Assembly (NCBI GenBank): GCA_030949385.1
Contig: JAUZSP010000009.1
Location: forward strand, 62,001 to 126,000
From: Gammaproteobacteria bacterium
Lineage (GTDB): Bacteria > Pseudomonadota > Gammaproteobacteria > JAUZRS01
Reading direction: 5' to 3'
Length of the DNA: 64,000 bases
Below the pieces are notes generated by a model. The model did not search any database. It saw nothing but the letters and a program-made list of their open reading frames with translations, and was not told where the DNA came from. The translations under genes were made by a program, and so were the position numbers. Below are positions 39,509 through 49,346 of the stretch, piece by piece (position 1 is the stretch's first letter; each line of letters opens with the position of its first letter).

Positions 39509-40400
39509 GTGAGCAATAACAAACTCTCCATCCAACAGCTGTTTGAGTCGATGCAAGACCATCTTTATTTGGTTTGGCATGCGGGTCTCAATGGCGCGGA
39601 ACGGCTGCTGTTCCACGAACCTGACTCTGCTAGCCACCCCTCTCTAGTAGGACATCTCAACCTCATTCAACCCAATCGCATTCAAGTTTTGGGTAAAAAC
39701 GAACTGCTTTATCTGCAAAACAAGCAACAAGAACACGTTGAAAACCCCACTCTTAAGCAGCTCTATCAAAACGATTGCCACGCCATCATTATCGCTGACG
39801 ATCAAGAAATCCCTGAAAATTTATTGATTTTAGCCGATCAACAAAAAATCGCTCTGTTCGGCTCCGCCCTCTCCAGCCACGAACTAATTGATAAGCTGCG
39901 CGATTACCTCGCCAAAACCTTAGCCAAACGGGTCACCATTCACGGTGTTTTTATGGAAGTCATCGGCATTGGTCTGCTCATTACTGGGGAGAGCAGCATT
40001 GGCAAAAGCGAACTGGCACTGGAACTGATCAGCCGTGGACAGCGTTTGATTGCCGATGATGCCCCCGAATTTATTCGCATCAGCCATGACATTATCGAAG
40101 GCGTCTGTCCCGAACTGCTGCGTGATTTTTTTAGAAGTACGTGGGCTGGGCATTCTGAATATTCGCGCCATGTACGGCGCTGCCACCATTAAACAACGCA
40201 AGTATCTCAAGTTGATCATTCACCTCAAACACCAATCCCAACACGACAGCCTCCCCCATGGCATGGAACGCATTATTGGCAACAGCCGCAGCCGTCGCGT
40301 GCTGGGAATCGACATTACCGAAATCACCCTGCCCGTCGCACCTGGGCGCAACCTCGCCGTCTTAGTCGAGACGGCAGTACGCAACTTTTTTACTGTCTGA
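39509..40400 (+). pseudogene. hprK: hprK, HPr kinase/phosphorylase, frameshifted in this sequence
   Basis: HprK phosphorylates and dephosphorylates Ser46 of HPr. The N-terminal part is in one frame (39509 to a stop at 40192) with Walker A GESSIGKSELALELI near residue 160 and the loop LIADDAPEFIRI. The conserved HprK signature continues in the next frame: LEVRGLGILNIRAMYGA and the end LPVAPGRNLAVLVETAVRNFF, to a stop at 40398-40400. The shift is at seven T (40126-40132); six T would read RDFLEVRGLG and give about 296 residues. All catalytic motifs survive, so an indel error or slippage is as likely as true inactivation. Confidence 0.92.
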
Positions 40401-40453
40401 AAACGGTTACAACGCAGCCAGTGATATGGTTGCTCGGCAGAGTAAGATGCTAA

Positions 40454-41332
40454 ATGACAACAGCTAACAACAAAATGAGACTGGTCATTCTCAGTGGCCT
40501 CTCCGGCTCCGGCAAGAGCATTGCCCTCAATACGCTTGAGGATCAAGGTTTTTACTGCATCGACAATTTACCCACTGGGCTGTTATTACCCTTAATTGAA
40601 AACCTAAAACAGGCTCGCCTCAAACTCTATAATCATGTGGCGGTTGGCATTGATGCGCGCAGCGACGCCAATGAGTTGCAAAATTTTCCCAGTACGGTAG
40701 AGACACTCAAAACCCTTGGGGTGCAAGTAGAGGTTGTCTTCCTACACTCTGAAGTCAAAACCCTACTCCTGCGCTTCAGTGAAACACGACGCAAACACCC
40801 TCTCTCACAGCGTGGTATTCCATTATTGGAGGCCGTCGAAGTCGAGAACGTCGTACTAGGAAAAATACGTCTAATGGCCGATCTCATCATCGATTCCAGC
40901 AGCCTCTCCCTTTATCAACTGCGTAATTTAATTGTGCAGCGTCTGTTGCCCAAAACCGATAACAATCTCTCTTTACTGGTGCAGTCTTTTGGCTTTAAAA
41001 AAGGCGTGCCTGCCGACAGCGATTTCGTCTACGATGTACGCTGTTTGCCCAACCCTTACTGGGAACCGCTGCTGCGTGAAAGTACCGGCAGAGACCAGAA
41101 TGTCGCAGACTATTTATCGCAATTTGATGAGGTCAATCAGATGTTTGAGCAGATTCGTTGCTTCTTAGAAAGTTGGATCCCCTGCTTTCAAAGAGACAAA
41201 CGCTCCTATCTAACCGTCTCCATCGGCTGCACCGGCGGCCAACACCGTTCCGTCTTTCTCAGCGAAAAACTCTACTTACATTTTCGTAAAGAGATCAAAC
41301 ACGTTGCTTTACGCCATCGAGAGTTAGAGTAA
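40454..41332 (+). CDS. rapZ: RNase adapter protein RapZ
   Basis: A 292-residue protein with an N-terminal P-loop LSGLSGSGKSIALNTLEDQGFYCIDNLP-type segment (Walker A near residue 15-22) and the C-terminal SIGCTGGQHRSVFLSEKL. RapZ senses glucosamine-6-phosphate and guides RNase E to the GlmZ small RNA in enterics; in other bacteria the target may differ. Neighbours hprK and the PTS genes are the usual ones. Confidence 0.95.
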   Translation: MTTANNKMRLVILSGLSGSGKSIALNTLEDQGFYCIDNLPTGLLLPLIENLKQARLKLYNHVAVGIDARSDANELQNFPSTVETLKTLGVQVEVVFLHSEVKTLLLRFSETRRKHPLSQRGIPLLEAVEVENVVLGKIRLMADLIIDSSSLSLYQLRNLIVQRLLPKTDNNLSLLVQSFGFKKGVPADSDFVYDVRCLPNPYWEPLLRESTGRDQNVADYLSQFDEVNQMFEQIRCFLESWIPCFQRDKRSYLTVSIGCTGGQHRSVFLSEKLYLHFRKEIKHVALRHRELE

Positions 41333-41357
41333 GAAAATCCCCCTATGGAGGCTGCCC

Positions 41358-41741
41358 ATGAGCATTGGATTATTAACCATCACACATAACAACATCGGCC
41401 ATGAAGTACTGGCTGCGGCTCAGCTTATCGTTGCCAAGAAGCCACTGAAAAGCGAATCAATCGGAGTCAAAAGCAGCGACGATCCCACTCGCCTGCTGGA
41501 AAAAACAGAACGGCTGCTCGAACAGTTGGATTCAGGCGATGGGGTATTAATTTTAACCGACATTTTCGGCTCCACTCCCTGCAATATCGCCAAACAGCTG
41601 AGCCATAAACACCAGCTACAGGTGCTTGGCGGCCTAAACCTCGCCATGATGGTGCGTATTTTTAACTACGCCCATCTGCCTCTTGATCAACTGACAGAAA
41701 AAGCCATTGAAGGGGCTCACAACGGCATTATGCAATGTTAA
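41358..41741 (+). CDS. PTS EIIA component, mannose-family type
   Basis: A 127-residue EIIA-Man domain. His10 in MSIGLLTITHNN is the predicted phosphorylation site, and LILTDIFGSTPCNIA is the family's second signature. No EIIB, EIIC or EIID genes are adjacent, so it probably serves regulation rather than sugar uptake. A GGAGG ribosome site (about 41346) precedes the ATG. Confidence 0.92.
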   Translation: MSIGLLTITHNNIGHEVLAAAQLIVAKKPLKSESIGVKSSDDPTRLLEKTERLLEQLDSGDGVLILTDIFGSTPCNIAKQLSHKHQLQVLGGLNLAMMVRIFNYAHLPLDQLTEKAIEGAHNGIMQC

Positions 41742-41777
41742 AGCCTTTCATCCACTTCAAACCACACGGAGATAATC

Positions 41778-42047
41778 ATGCTCAGCAGTGACGTCGAAAT
41801 CATTAACCGGCTCGGCTTACACGCCCGAGCCGCAGCCAAATTTGTCAATATCGCCTCGGGGTTTCACAGCCACGTCGAACTGGAAAACAACGGCCGCAGC
41901 GTCAATGGCAAAAGTATTATGGGGGTGATGATGTTGGCGGCCAGTCGCGGTACCACACTGCGCCTGCTGGTGGACGGTGACGACGAGAGCGAAGCCAGCC
42001 AACAGTTGATCGAGCTGATCAACGACCGTTTTGGTGAAGGTGAATAG
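41778..42047 (+). CDS. ptsH: Phosphocarrier protein HPr
   Basis: An 89-residue HPr. His15 in LGLHARAAAKF is the EI-dependent site and Ser46 in NGKSIMGVMMLAA is the HprK-dependent regulatory site; both are intact. It passes phosphate from EI to the two EIIA proteins encoded upstream. The stop is two bases from the ptsI start. Confidence 0.95.
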   Translation: MLSSDVEIINRLGLHARAAAKFVNIASGFHSHVELENNGRSVNGKSIMGVMMLAASRGTTLRLLVDGDDESEASQQLIELINDRFGEGE

Positions 42048-42049
42048 GC

Positions 42050-43822
42050 GTGAGCCTGCTCTTCAACGGCATCGGTGTTTCACGCGGTTTTGCCATTGGC
42101 AAAGTACACCTGTTGCAGCGCGACCAGTTGGACATTTCTCAGCAACAACTCGAACAACAGCAGATCAATGCAGAGATTGAACGCTTCTTATCGGCGGTTG
42201 ACCTTGCCCTGCAACAGCTGCGTTCGGTACGTGACAACATACCGCACAACACCCCTGTAGAGATTAGCGAATTTATCGACACTCATCTGCTGATGTTGGA
42301 CGATCCCATGCTCAAAGAGGCTCCCACCCGCATTATTGTCGAGCAGCAGTGCAATGCCGAATGGGCGTTAAAACTGCAAAGAGATGCCGTTGTCGAGGTC
42401 TTTGAACGTATGGATGACCCCTACCTTCGCACCCGCAAAGACGACATTGATCACGTCGTGCAACGAATCCAACGAATCTTACTAAAAAAAGAGCCGCTTG
42501 AAGAGCCGGAGAATATCAGCTTCTTACACGGCTCCATCGTGATCGCCGATGACCTGACCCCTGCCGACATGATCGTTATGCAACATCAAGGCATTGTCGG
42601 TTTTATCACCGAGTCAGGCGGTCCCCTATCACACACCGCCATTTTAGCGCGCAGTTTAGGCATTCCTGCCATCGTCGGTGTCCATCAAGCTAGACATTAC
42701 ATAAAAGACGGCGAAGAGGTGATTTTAAACGGCTACAGCGGCCTCATATTGGCCACACCCGACGACAAAGCCATCACTCATTTTCGCAGCCAACAACAAG
42801 CACAAGAGCAGCAGCGCCTGCAACTCAACGACCTCAAAGACGCCGACACCATTACCTTAGACGGCACTCCGGTTATTTTGCACGCCAATATCGAGAGCGC
42901 CCACGACATCGACGCTCTGCATGCCGTCAAGGCTCACGGCGTCGGTCTCTATCGCACCGAGTTTCTCTATCTGAATCGCAACGACATCCCCAGCGAAGAG
43001 GAGCACTACCAAAACTATCTGAACATTGTCACCGCTTTACAGGGCGCACCCTTGACCATTCGCACCGTGGATCTTGGCGCGGATAAAGAGATTCAAAGCG
43101 ATAACGAACGCCCACTGGCACACAACCCTGCACTGGGGTTGCGAGGCATTCGGCGTTGTTTAAATGAACCCGCGCTGTTTATGCCCCAACTGCGCGCTAT
43201 TTTACGTGCCTCCGCCAAGGGACCGGTCAAAATTTTGCTGCCAATGATCAGCAACCTGAGTGAAATTCACCAAAGTTTGGAGCTGCTGGAAGTCAGCAAA
43301 CAGTCACTGCAATACAGTGGTCTGCCCTTCGACCCACAGATTGAAGTGGGAGCCATGATCGAAGTCCCCGCTGCCGCCATCTCAGCGCACGATTTTGCCC
43401 AAGCGGTGGATTTTCTCTCCATCGGCACCAACGACCTGATTCAATACACTTTAGCGATGGATCGCATCGACGACGAAGTTAACTACCTCTACGACCCATT
43501 GCACCCAGCGGTGCTAACCTTAATCAACCACGTTATTGAAGCGGGTAAAAGCGCCAAAATCCCCGTCTCTATGTGCGGTGAGATGGCGGGTGATCCTCGT
43601 TATGTGCGCCTGTTATTGAGCCTCGGCTTAAGAACATTCAGTATGCCACCCAACTCGGTGCTGGAGGTAAAACAAGTCATCAATAACAGTCACCTGGACA
43701 ACCTAAAAGAGTCCGCGCAAGCAATACTGCATTGCAGTGAACCATTGCAACAAGCAACGCTGCTGCAACAACTGAATCTGGGCATTGAACCGCAAAGCTT
43801 TTACAGCCAAGCCGCACGCTAA
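42050..43822 (+). CDS. ptsI: PTS enzyme I (phosphoenolpyruvate-protein phosphotransferase)
   Basis: A 590-residue enzyme I starting at GTG 42050. The phosphohistidine motif GGPLSHTAILARSLGIPAIVG places the active His near residue 195; the PEP-binding barrel contains GVGLYRTEFLYL, LRGIRRCL, and the C-terminal signature DFLSIGTNDLIQYTLAMDR with MCGEMAGD. There is no N-terminal GAF domain, so it is the classical rather than the PtsP form. It closes the PTS block; mgtE follows after 116 bp. Confidence 0.96.
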   Translation: MSLLFNGIGVSRGFAIGKVHLLQRDQLDISQQQLEQQQINAEIERFLSAVDLALQQLRSVRDNIPHNTPVEISEFIDTHLLMLDDPMLKEAPTRIIVEQQCNAEWALKLQRDAVVEVFERMDDPYLRTRKDDIDHVVQRIQRILLKKEPLEEPENISFLHGSIVIADDLTPADMIVMQHQGIVGFITESGGPLSHTAILARSLGIPAIVGVHQARHYIKDGEEVILNGYSGLILATPDDKAITHFRSQQQAQEQQRLQLNDLKDADTITLDGTPVILHANIESAHDIDALHAVKAHGVGLYRTEFLYLNRNDIPSEEEHYQNYLNIVTALQGAPLTIRTVDLGADKEIQSDNERPLAHNPALGLRGIRRCLNEPALFMPQLRAILRASAKGPVKILLPMISNLSEIHQSLELLEVSKQSLQYSGLPFDPQIEVGAMIEVPAAAISAHDFAQAVDFLSIGTNDLIQYTLAMDRIDDEVNYLYDPLHPAVLTLINHVIEAGKSAKIPVSMCGEMAGDPRYVRLLLSLGLRTFSMPPNSVLEVKQVINNSHLDNLKESAQAILHCSEPLQQATLLQQLNLGIEPQSFYSQAAR

Positions 43823-43938
43823 ACACACGCTTTTTTTCCTTATTTCTCGAACAGAACTCATTTTTTTAATAACAGTACTGCTAGACTATTTAAAAGTGCA
43901 ATCACACCCCTCCAACGTCCATAACTCAAATCGAACTC

Positions 43939-45297
43939 ATGCCTGACACACAGAGCCAACAGAGCAACCAGCGTCTTACGGATCTAAGCGAAATTTTGCA
44001 CAGTTGCAGTCTGCAACAGGCACAACGCACCATGAACGCCCTACATCCGGCGGAAATTGCCAGTTTGCTGGAGTCGTTGCCACTGCAACAACGTGAACTG
44101 TTATGGAAAATGGTTGACCCTAATCTCGGTGGCCAAGTCTTAATGAAGGTCGGTGACGAGGTTCGCTCAACTCTGCTGCAAGACATGGAAACCACCGAAA
44201 TTCTGGCCGCCACGGAAAAACTGGAGCTGGACGATCTGGCGGATTTCCTCCAGTCGCTGCCCAACACCCTGATTCAAGAAACCCTGCAAGGAATGGATAA
44301 ACAGAACCGTCACCGACTGGAGACGGTGCTCTCCTTTGAAGAGGACAGCGCGGGCGGTCTAATGGATCTGGACGCCATCACCGTGCGCGCCGATGTGACG
44401 CTGGATGTGGTGCTGCGTTACCTGCGTCTAAAAGGCAATCTACCCCGCCACACCGACCGCCTGTTTGTGGTCAATCGTTACGACACCTACCTCGGTGTGT
44501 TATCCATTCGTAAACTGCTCACCAACGACCCCGACTTAATGGTCGCCGACATCATGAAAACCGATGTGGAAGCCATTCATGCCAACCGGCCCGCCACGGA
44601 AGTGGCACGACTGTTTGAAGACCACGACCTGATCTCCGCACCGGTGGTGGATCTGGACAATAAGCTGATCGGTCGAATTACCGTCGATGATGTGATGGAT
44701 GTGATTCGTGAGGAGGCGGAACACACCCTCATGAGTCGCGCAGGTCTCAACAATGAAAGCGATCTGTTTGCCCCCGTAATCAAAAGCAGTCAACAACGTG
44801 CCATCTGGCTCGGCCTCAATCTCATGACCGCGTTTCTCGCCTCTTGGGTTATTAGCCTATTTGAAGCGACTCTCGATCAGATCGTCGCCTTGGCCATCTT
44901 AATGCCCATTGTTGCCAGCATGGGCGGCATTGCCGGTTCTCAAACCCTGACACTGGTAATTCGCGGTCAAGCTTTAGGCCATCTAGGCAAAAACAACACC
45001 CGCTCACTGTTGGCCAAAGAGGTGGCGGTCAGTCTGCTCAATGGCTGCATTTGGGCGGTGGTGGTGGCCGCCATCACCTTTTTTTGGTTTCAAGACCTAA
45101 GCATTGGCTTAACCATTGCCGCCGCCTTGATCTTCAATATGTTCACCTCAGCATTGGCGGGGGTCAGCATCCCCATCTTGCTCAGCCGTTTTGGTATTGA
45201 CCCCGCTCTGGCGGGCAGCGTCATTCTTACCACCATCACTGATGTGATTGGTTTTATGGCATTTCTCGGCTTGGCAACGCTGTTTTTACTGCCCTAA
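43939..45297 (+). CDS. mgtE: Magnesium transporter MgtE
   Basis: A 452-residue transporter: N-terminal MgtE superhelical domain (HPAEIASLLESLP), two CBS domains (about residues 135-255, with VADIMKTDVEAI and RITVDDVMDVIREE), a connecting helix, and five membrane helices with the pore-lining segment PIVASMGGIAGSQTLTLVIRG. The CBS domains gate the Mg2+ channel. Co-orientation after ptsI is common in proteobacteria with this PTS cluster. Convergent with pyk, 17 bp apart. Confidence 0.95.
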   Translation: MPDTQSQQSNQRLTDLSEILHSCSLQQAQRTMNALHPAEIASLLESLPLQQRELLWKMVDPNLGGQVLMKVGDEVRSTLLQDMETTEILAATEKLELDDLADFLQSLPNTLIQETLQGMDKQNRHRLETVLSFEEDSAGGLMDLDAITVRADVTLDVVLRYLRLKGNLPRHTDRLFVVNRYDTYLGVLSIRKLLTNDPDLMVADIMKTDVEAIHANRPATEVARLFEDHDLISAPVVDLDNKLIGRITVDDVMDVIREEAEHTLMSRAGLNNESDLFAPVIKSSQQRAIWLGLNLMTAFLASWVISLFEATLDQIVALAILMPIVASMGGIAGSQTLTLVIRGQALGHLGKNNTRSLLAKEVAVSLLNGCIWAVVVAAITFFWFQDLSIGLTIAAALIFNMFTSALAGVSIPILLSRFGIDPALAGSVILTTITDVIGFMAFLGLATLFLLP

Positions 45298-45314
45298 ACA
45301 CGACCAGACAACGC

Positions 45315-46760
45315 CTACAGATGAACCACCTTCATCACCGGCTGATTTAACTGTGGGTCATCACTGAAACCGGCCACAAACAGCACGGTATTGCCATCAC
45401 CCTCTAGCAGATAGGTGTTCGCGATCAACTCACGCAACTGCGACCAATCTTCACACTGCGCATCGCTGGCCAACATCGGCACCACCCCCCACAACAAACT
45501 CAAGCGCCGCTGCTGAATTGCACTGCTACAAACCCCCATCAAGGGTGCCGTAGGACGTTCAGCGGCCAAAACACGGGCTGTGGTGCCACTTTGAGTTGGA
45601 ATCACCAAACCCTGTAACTTCAAATCTTCAGCCAAAGAGACCACCGCATGCGCCACTGCGGTACGCAAAGGAAAATGTTGCTCATCACTGACGTTATTCA
45701 AACCAGGGCCAAATTGACGACTCTGCCATTGATGACGCTCGGTCTCACGCAACACCCGATCCATGGTCTGCACCGCTTGCAACGGGTATTTTCCCATCGC
45801 CGTCTCCCCTGAAAGCATCACCGCATCCGCCGACGACATCGCCGCGCTGGCCACATCGCTCACTTCTGCTCGGGTGGCACGCGCTGAGGTAATCATCGAC
45901 TCCAACATCTGTGTGGCAACGATCACCGGCTTGTAGTGGCTGCGTGCCTGATAAATCAGCTCTTGTTGAATCAGAGGGATGCGTTCAGCAGGCAGCTCAA
46001 TACCCAAGTCACCACGGGCGATCATAATGCCGTCACTGTGCTGCAAAATGGCCAATATGTTCTCCACCGCTTCCGGCTTCTCAATCTTGGCAATCACTGG
46101 AATATCCGCTTTAAGGCGCTTGAGATGGTTTTTAAGATGAACCACATCGCTGCACTCGCGCACAAAACTAAGCGCCACATAATCCGCCCCCAACTCCGCT
46201 GCCAAAGCGGCATCAAGACGGTCTTTACGCGTAAACGCCGGTACGCTCAATTCTGAATCGGGCAAGTTCATGCCTTTACGATCCTTTAAAACACCGCCAT
46301 AAATAACCCGACAAAAAATATCCTGCGCTTCAATTCGCTCAACGTGCAACTCCAACTTGCCATCGTCAAGTAAAATGCGCTCGCCAACGGCCACCTCCTG
46401 ATGCAATTTTGCGTACGAAGCGGGAATCAAACCCGACTCACCACACACCTTGCGCGTGGTGATCCTCACACTCTCTCCCTCATGCAGCTCAATGCTGCCT
46501 TCGGAAAATGTCCCAACCCGAATTTTAGGCCCACACAAATCCATTAAAATGGCCACCGGCTGCATCAGTCGCGCTGCCACCTGCCGCACTCGTTTGAACA
46601 GAACACGGTGCTGATCATGATCACCGTGGGACATATTCAAACGCACCACATTCACTCCCAAAGCCAAGAGTTCGGTCACACTCTGCTCTGAATTGCTTGC
46701 AGGGCCTAAGGTGGCAATAATTTTGGTTCGCCGCCAATGCAGTAAGGCATTTTTTTTCAC
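45315..46760 (-). CDS. pyk: Pyruvate kinase
   Basis: A glycolytic enzyme of about 481 residues converting PEP and ADP to pyruvate and ATP. Seen are TKIIATLGPAS at the start, VVRLNMSHGDH, the active-site IAKIEKPEAVENI, IMIARGDLGIELP, and the cation/substrate segment SSADAVMLSGETAMGKYP. Two successive GTG codons (46761-46763 and 46758-46760) could start it; an AGGAG lies just upstream and spacing favours the second. No ATG fits. PEP is also the phosphodonor for the EI encoded nearby. Confidence 0.95.
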   Translation of the reverse strand: MKKNALLHWRRTKIIATLGPASNSEQSVTELLALGVNVVRLNMSHGDHDQHRVLFKRVRQVAARLMQPVAILMDLCGPKIRVGTFSEGSIELHEGESVRITTRKVCGESGLIPASYAKLHQEVAVGERILLDDGKLELHVERIEAQDIFCRVIYGGVLKDRKGMNLPDSELSVPAFTRKDRLDAALAAELGADYVALSFVRECSDVVHLKNHLKRLKADIPVIAKIEKPEAVENILAILQHSDGIMIARGDLGIELPAERIPLIQQELIYQARSHYKPVIVATQMLESMITSARATRAEVSDVASAAMSSADAVMLSGETAMGKYPLQAVQTMDRVLRETERHQWQSRQFGPGLNNVSDEQHFPLRTAVAHAVVSLAEDLKLQGLVIPTQSGTTARVLAAERPTAPLMGVCSSAIQQRRLSLLWGVVPMLASDAQCEDWSQLRELIANTYLLEGDGNTVLFVAGFSDDPQLNQPVMKVVHL

Positions 46761-47048
46761 CACAACACTCCTGTTCCATTCTCTGTACTGTTAACCATAG
46801 CAGGAACCAACTTCTATGCCACAGCTCTAAACAGCAACTTAAAGCAGGGGAAAACCCCTATCAGTCGCAAAAAAACAACACTAAAAAGCACTTTAACCAC
46901 AAAAAAACGACTCGCATCACGCTAAAAGATTACAACTCCGCACGTATCTGCGCTAAACTTCGCAGAAATCGACGAGATAGAGAGAAAATGCTTCTTTCTC
47001 ACTTAAGCGTCACTCAAGGTTTGTTCCAAATAGACAACACCCAAACTT

Positions 47049-47498
47049 ATGGCAAAAATTCTGCTTCTGCACGGCCCGAACCTAAACCTCCTCGGTCAGC
47101 GTGAACCCGGCCACTACGGATCCACCGGATTGGAAACCATCAATAAACGCCTCACTGACCTCGCTCAGCAGGCAAATGTTGTGTTGTCTGCCTTTCAAAG
47201 CAACAGCGAAGAGAAGCTGATCAACCGAATTCACGCCGCAGGAAAGGAAAAAGTGGACTTTATCCTCTTTAATCCTGCCGCCTACACCCACACCAGTGTG
47301 GCACTGCGCGACGCACTGCTGGCTATCGATGTTCCCTTTATCGAAATCCACCTCTCCAACGTCTACAAACGAGAGGCCTTTCGACACCACTCCTATTTCT
47401 CCGACATCGCGGTCGGGGTTATTTCAGGTCTGGGCGTCATCGGCTACGAATGCGCGCTAAACGCTGCCCTAGAGCAGCTCTCTAAACCAAAGAATTAA
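47049..47498 (+). CDS. aroQ: Type II 3-dehydroquinate dehydratase
   Basis: A 149-residue enzyme of the shikimate pathway. The signature [20 protein letters not shown] opens the protein (the catalytic tyrosine is in HYGS), [15 protein letters not shown] and [20 protein letters not shown] follow, with the catalytic histidine in the [14 protein letters not shown] pocket. Followed by accB after 17 bp, the usual aroQ-accB-accC order. The 285 bp before it, shared with pyk, shows no clear terminator. Confidence 0.97.
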   Translation: MAKILLLHGPNLNLLGQREPGHYGSTGLETINKRLTDLAQQANVVLSAFQSNSEEKLINRIHAAGKEKVDFILFNPAAYTHTSVALRDALLAIDVPFIEIHLSNVYKREAFRHHSYFSDIAVGVISGLGVIGYECALNAALEQLSKPKN

Positions 47499-47515
47499 AC
47501 ACCAAGGTCATATCA

Positions 47516-47986
47516 ATGGACATACGCAAAGTAAAAAAACTCATTGAACTGCTGGAAGAATCCGGCATTGCGGAGATCGAAATCAAAGAGGGCGAAGAGT
47601 CCGTTCGCATCAGCCGTCAGGTAAACAACATGATGGCCGCTCCCATGCAAATGGCCGCACCCGTTGCCGCCGCACCCGTTGCCGCCGCACCCGTTGCCGC
47701 CGCACCTGCTGCCGTAGCAACCGAAGCAGAAAGCAGCCCCGCGCTGCCTTCCGGCCACGCCGTTGAATCCCCCATGGTCGGCACCTTTTACCGCTCCTCT
47801 TCTCCCACCTCCAAAGCATTCGTGGAAGTGGGCCAACAGGTCAGCGTTGGTGAAACCGTCTGCATTATTGAGGCAATGAAAATCCTCAATCAGATTGAAG
47901 CGGACAAAGCCGGTACCGTTAAAGCCATTTTGATTGAAAATGGCGAGCCGGTTGAATTTGGCGAACCCCTCATCATCATCGAATAA
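47516..47986 (+). CDS. accB: Biotin carboxyl carrier protein of acetyl-CoA carboxylase
   Basis: A 156-residue BCCP. The N-terminal [22 protein letters not shown] helix, an Ala/Pro linker (about residues 45-70) and the C-terminal biotinyl domain ([15 protein letters not shown]) with the biotin lysine in [12 protein letters not shown] (about residue 122). It carries carboxybiotin between AccC and AccAD in fatty-acid synthesis. The linker is encoded by a 15-bp tandem repeat. Confidence 0.97.
   Translation: MDIRKVKKLIELLEESGIAEIEIKEGEESVRISRQVNNMMAAPMQMAAPVAAAPVAAAPVAAAPAAVATEAESSPALPSGHAVESPMVGTFYRSSSPTSKAFVEVGQQVSVGETVCIIEAMKILNQIEADKAGTVKAILIENGEPVEFGEPLIIIE
47660..47704. repeat. 15-bp tandem repeat x3 in the accB linker
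   Basis: Three exact copies of cccgttgccgccgca encode Pro-Val-Ala-Ala-Ala in the flexible BCCP linker. The unit keeps the frame, so linker length can change without damage. Confidence 0.95.
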
Positions 47987-48005
47987 TTCGAATAAGCAGA
48001 CTCCT

Positions 48006-49346
48006 ATGATTGAAAAAGTCCTAATCGCCAACCGTGGCGAAATCGCGCTGCGAATTTTGCGTGCCTGCCGCGAACTCGGCATCCGCACCGTTGCGGTCTA
48101 TTCCACTGCCGACCGCGACCTCAAGCACGTGCGCCTCGCCGACGAAGCGGTCTGCATCGGCCCACCCAAATCTATGGACAGCTATTTGAATGTCCCTGCG
48201 ATCATCAGCGCAGCGGAAGTAACGGACAGCGTCGCCATTCACCCAGGTTACGGTTTTCTCTCAGAAAACGCCGATTTTGCCGAGCGCGTCACCTCCAGCG
48301 GCTTTAAATTCATCGGCCCCTCACCTGAAGTGATCCGCATTATGGGTGACAAAGTGGCGGCGATTCGGCAGATGAAAGAAGCGGGCGTTCCCTGTGTGCC
48401 AGGTTCCGATGGCCCCCTGGGTGAAGACGGCGATGAAAACCTGCGCATGGCACGTCAAATCGGCTATCCCGTCATCATCAAAGCCTCTGGCGGTGGCGGC
48501 GGTCGTGGTATGAGGGTCGTTCACAGCGAAGGCTCGCTGCTCAACTCCATCGCCCTGACCAAAAGCGAAGCGGCTGCGGCGTTCAATAACGACATCGTCT
48601 ATATGGAGAAATTCCTCGAACACCCCCGCCATGTGGAATTCCAAGTGCTCTCCGATCAACACGGCAACGCCATTCACCTCTGCGAACGGGACTGCTCCAT
48701 GCAGCGTCGCCACCAGAAAGTGATCGAAGAAGCCCCCGCACCGGGCATCACCCCCGAGATGCGCGCCAAAATTGGCGAACGCTGCGCCGAAGCCTGCCGC
48801 ACCATCGGTTATGAAGGCGCAGGCACCTTTGAGTTTCTCTACGAAAACGGCGAATTTTTCTTTATCGAGATGAACACCCGCATACAAGTAGAACATCCGG
48901 TCACCGAGATGATCACCGGCATCGACATCATAAAAGAGCAGCTCTACATCGCCAGCGGTGAACCCCTGCGGATCAAACAAGACGAGGTCAAAATCAACGG
49001 CCACGCTTTTGAATGCCGCATCAACGCCGAAGATCCGAAAACCTTTATGCCCTCACCAGGCACCATAAAACAGTACCATGCCCCCGGCGGGCCTGGGGTG
49101 CGTGTCGATTCCCACCTCTACAACGGCTACACCGTCCCACCGCACTACGACTCCATGATCGGCAAACTGATCGTTCACGGTGAAACCCGTGAAACGGCAC
49201 TGGCTCGCATGTGTGGCGCACTCAGCGAAGTGGTGATCGATGGCATCAAAACCAACATCCCTCTGCACCGCGACATCGTGCAAGATTCGGCTTTCCGTGC
49301 CGGTGGCACCGACATTCATTATCTGGAAGAGAAACTGCGCCGCTAA
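48006..49346 (+). CDS. accC: Biotin carboxylase subunit of acetyl-CoA carboxylase
   Basis: A 446-residue ATP-grasp enzyme that carboxylates BCCP-biotin. It starts [20 protein letters not shown] at ATG 48006, giving E. coli length; an upstream in-frame ATG would overlap accB. Seen are SENADFAE, the glycine-rich ATP loop [30 protein letters not shown] and [16 protein letters not shown]. Stop overlaps the prmA ATG by one base. Confidence 0.97.
   Translation: MIEKVLIANRGEIALRILRACRELGIRTVAVYSTADRDLKHVRLADEAVCIGPPKSMDSYLNVPAIISAAEVTDSVAIHPGYGFLSENADFAERVTSSGFKFIGPSPEVIRIMGDKVAAIRQMKEAGVPCVPGSDGPLGEDGDENLRMARQIGYPVIIKASGGGGGRGMRVVHSEGSLLNSIALTKSEAAAAFNNDIVYMEKFLEHPRHVEFQVLSDQHGNAIHLCERDCSMQRRHQKVIEEAPAPGITPEMRAKIGERCAEACRTIGYEGAGTFEFLYENGEFFFIEMNTRIQVEHPVTEMITGIDIIKEQLYIASGEPLRIKQDEVKINGHAFECRINAEDPKTFMPSPGTIKQYHAPGGPGVRVDSHLYNGYTVPPHYDSMIGKLIVHGETRETALARMCGALSEVVIDGIKTNIPLHRDIVQDSAFRAGGTDIHYLEEKLRR

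Noticed and set aside
47513-48088. A 191-codon minus-strand frame opposite accB and the accC start
   Set aside because: Its Gly/Cys-rich repeat is only the reverse complement of the Ala/Pro linker repeat of accB; both sense genes are clearly real.
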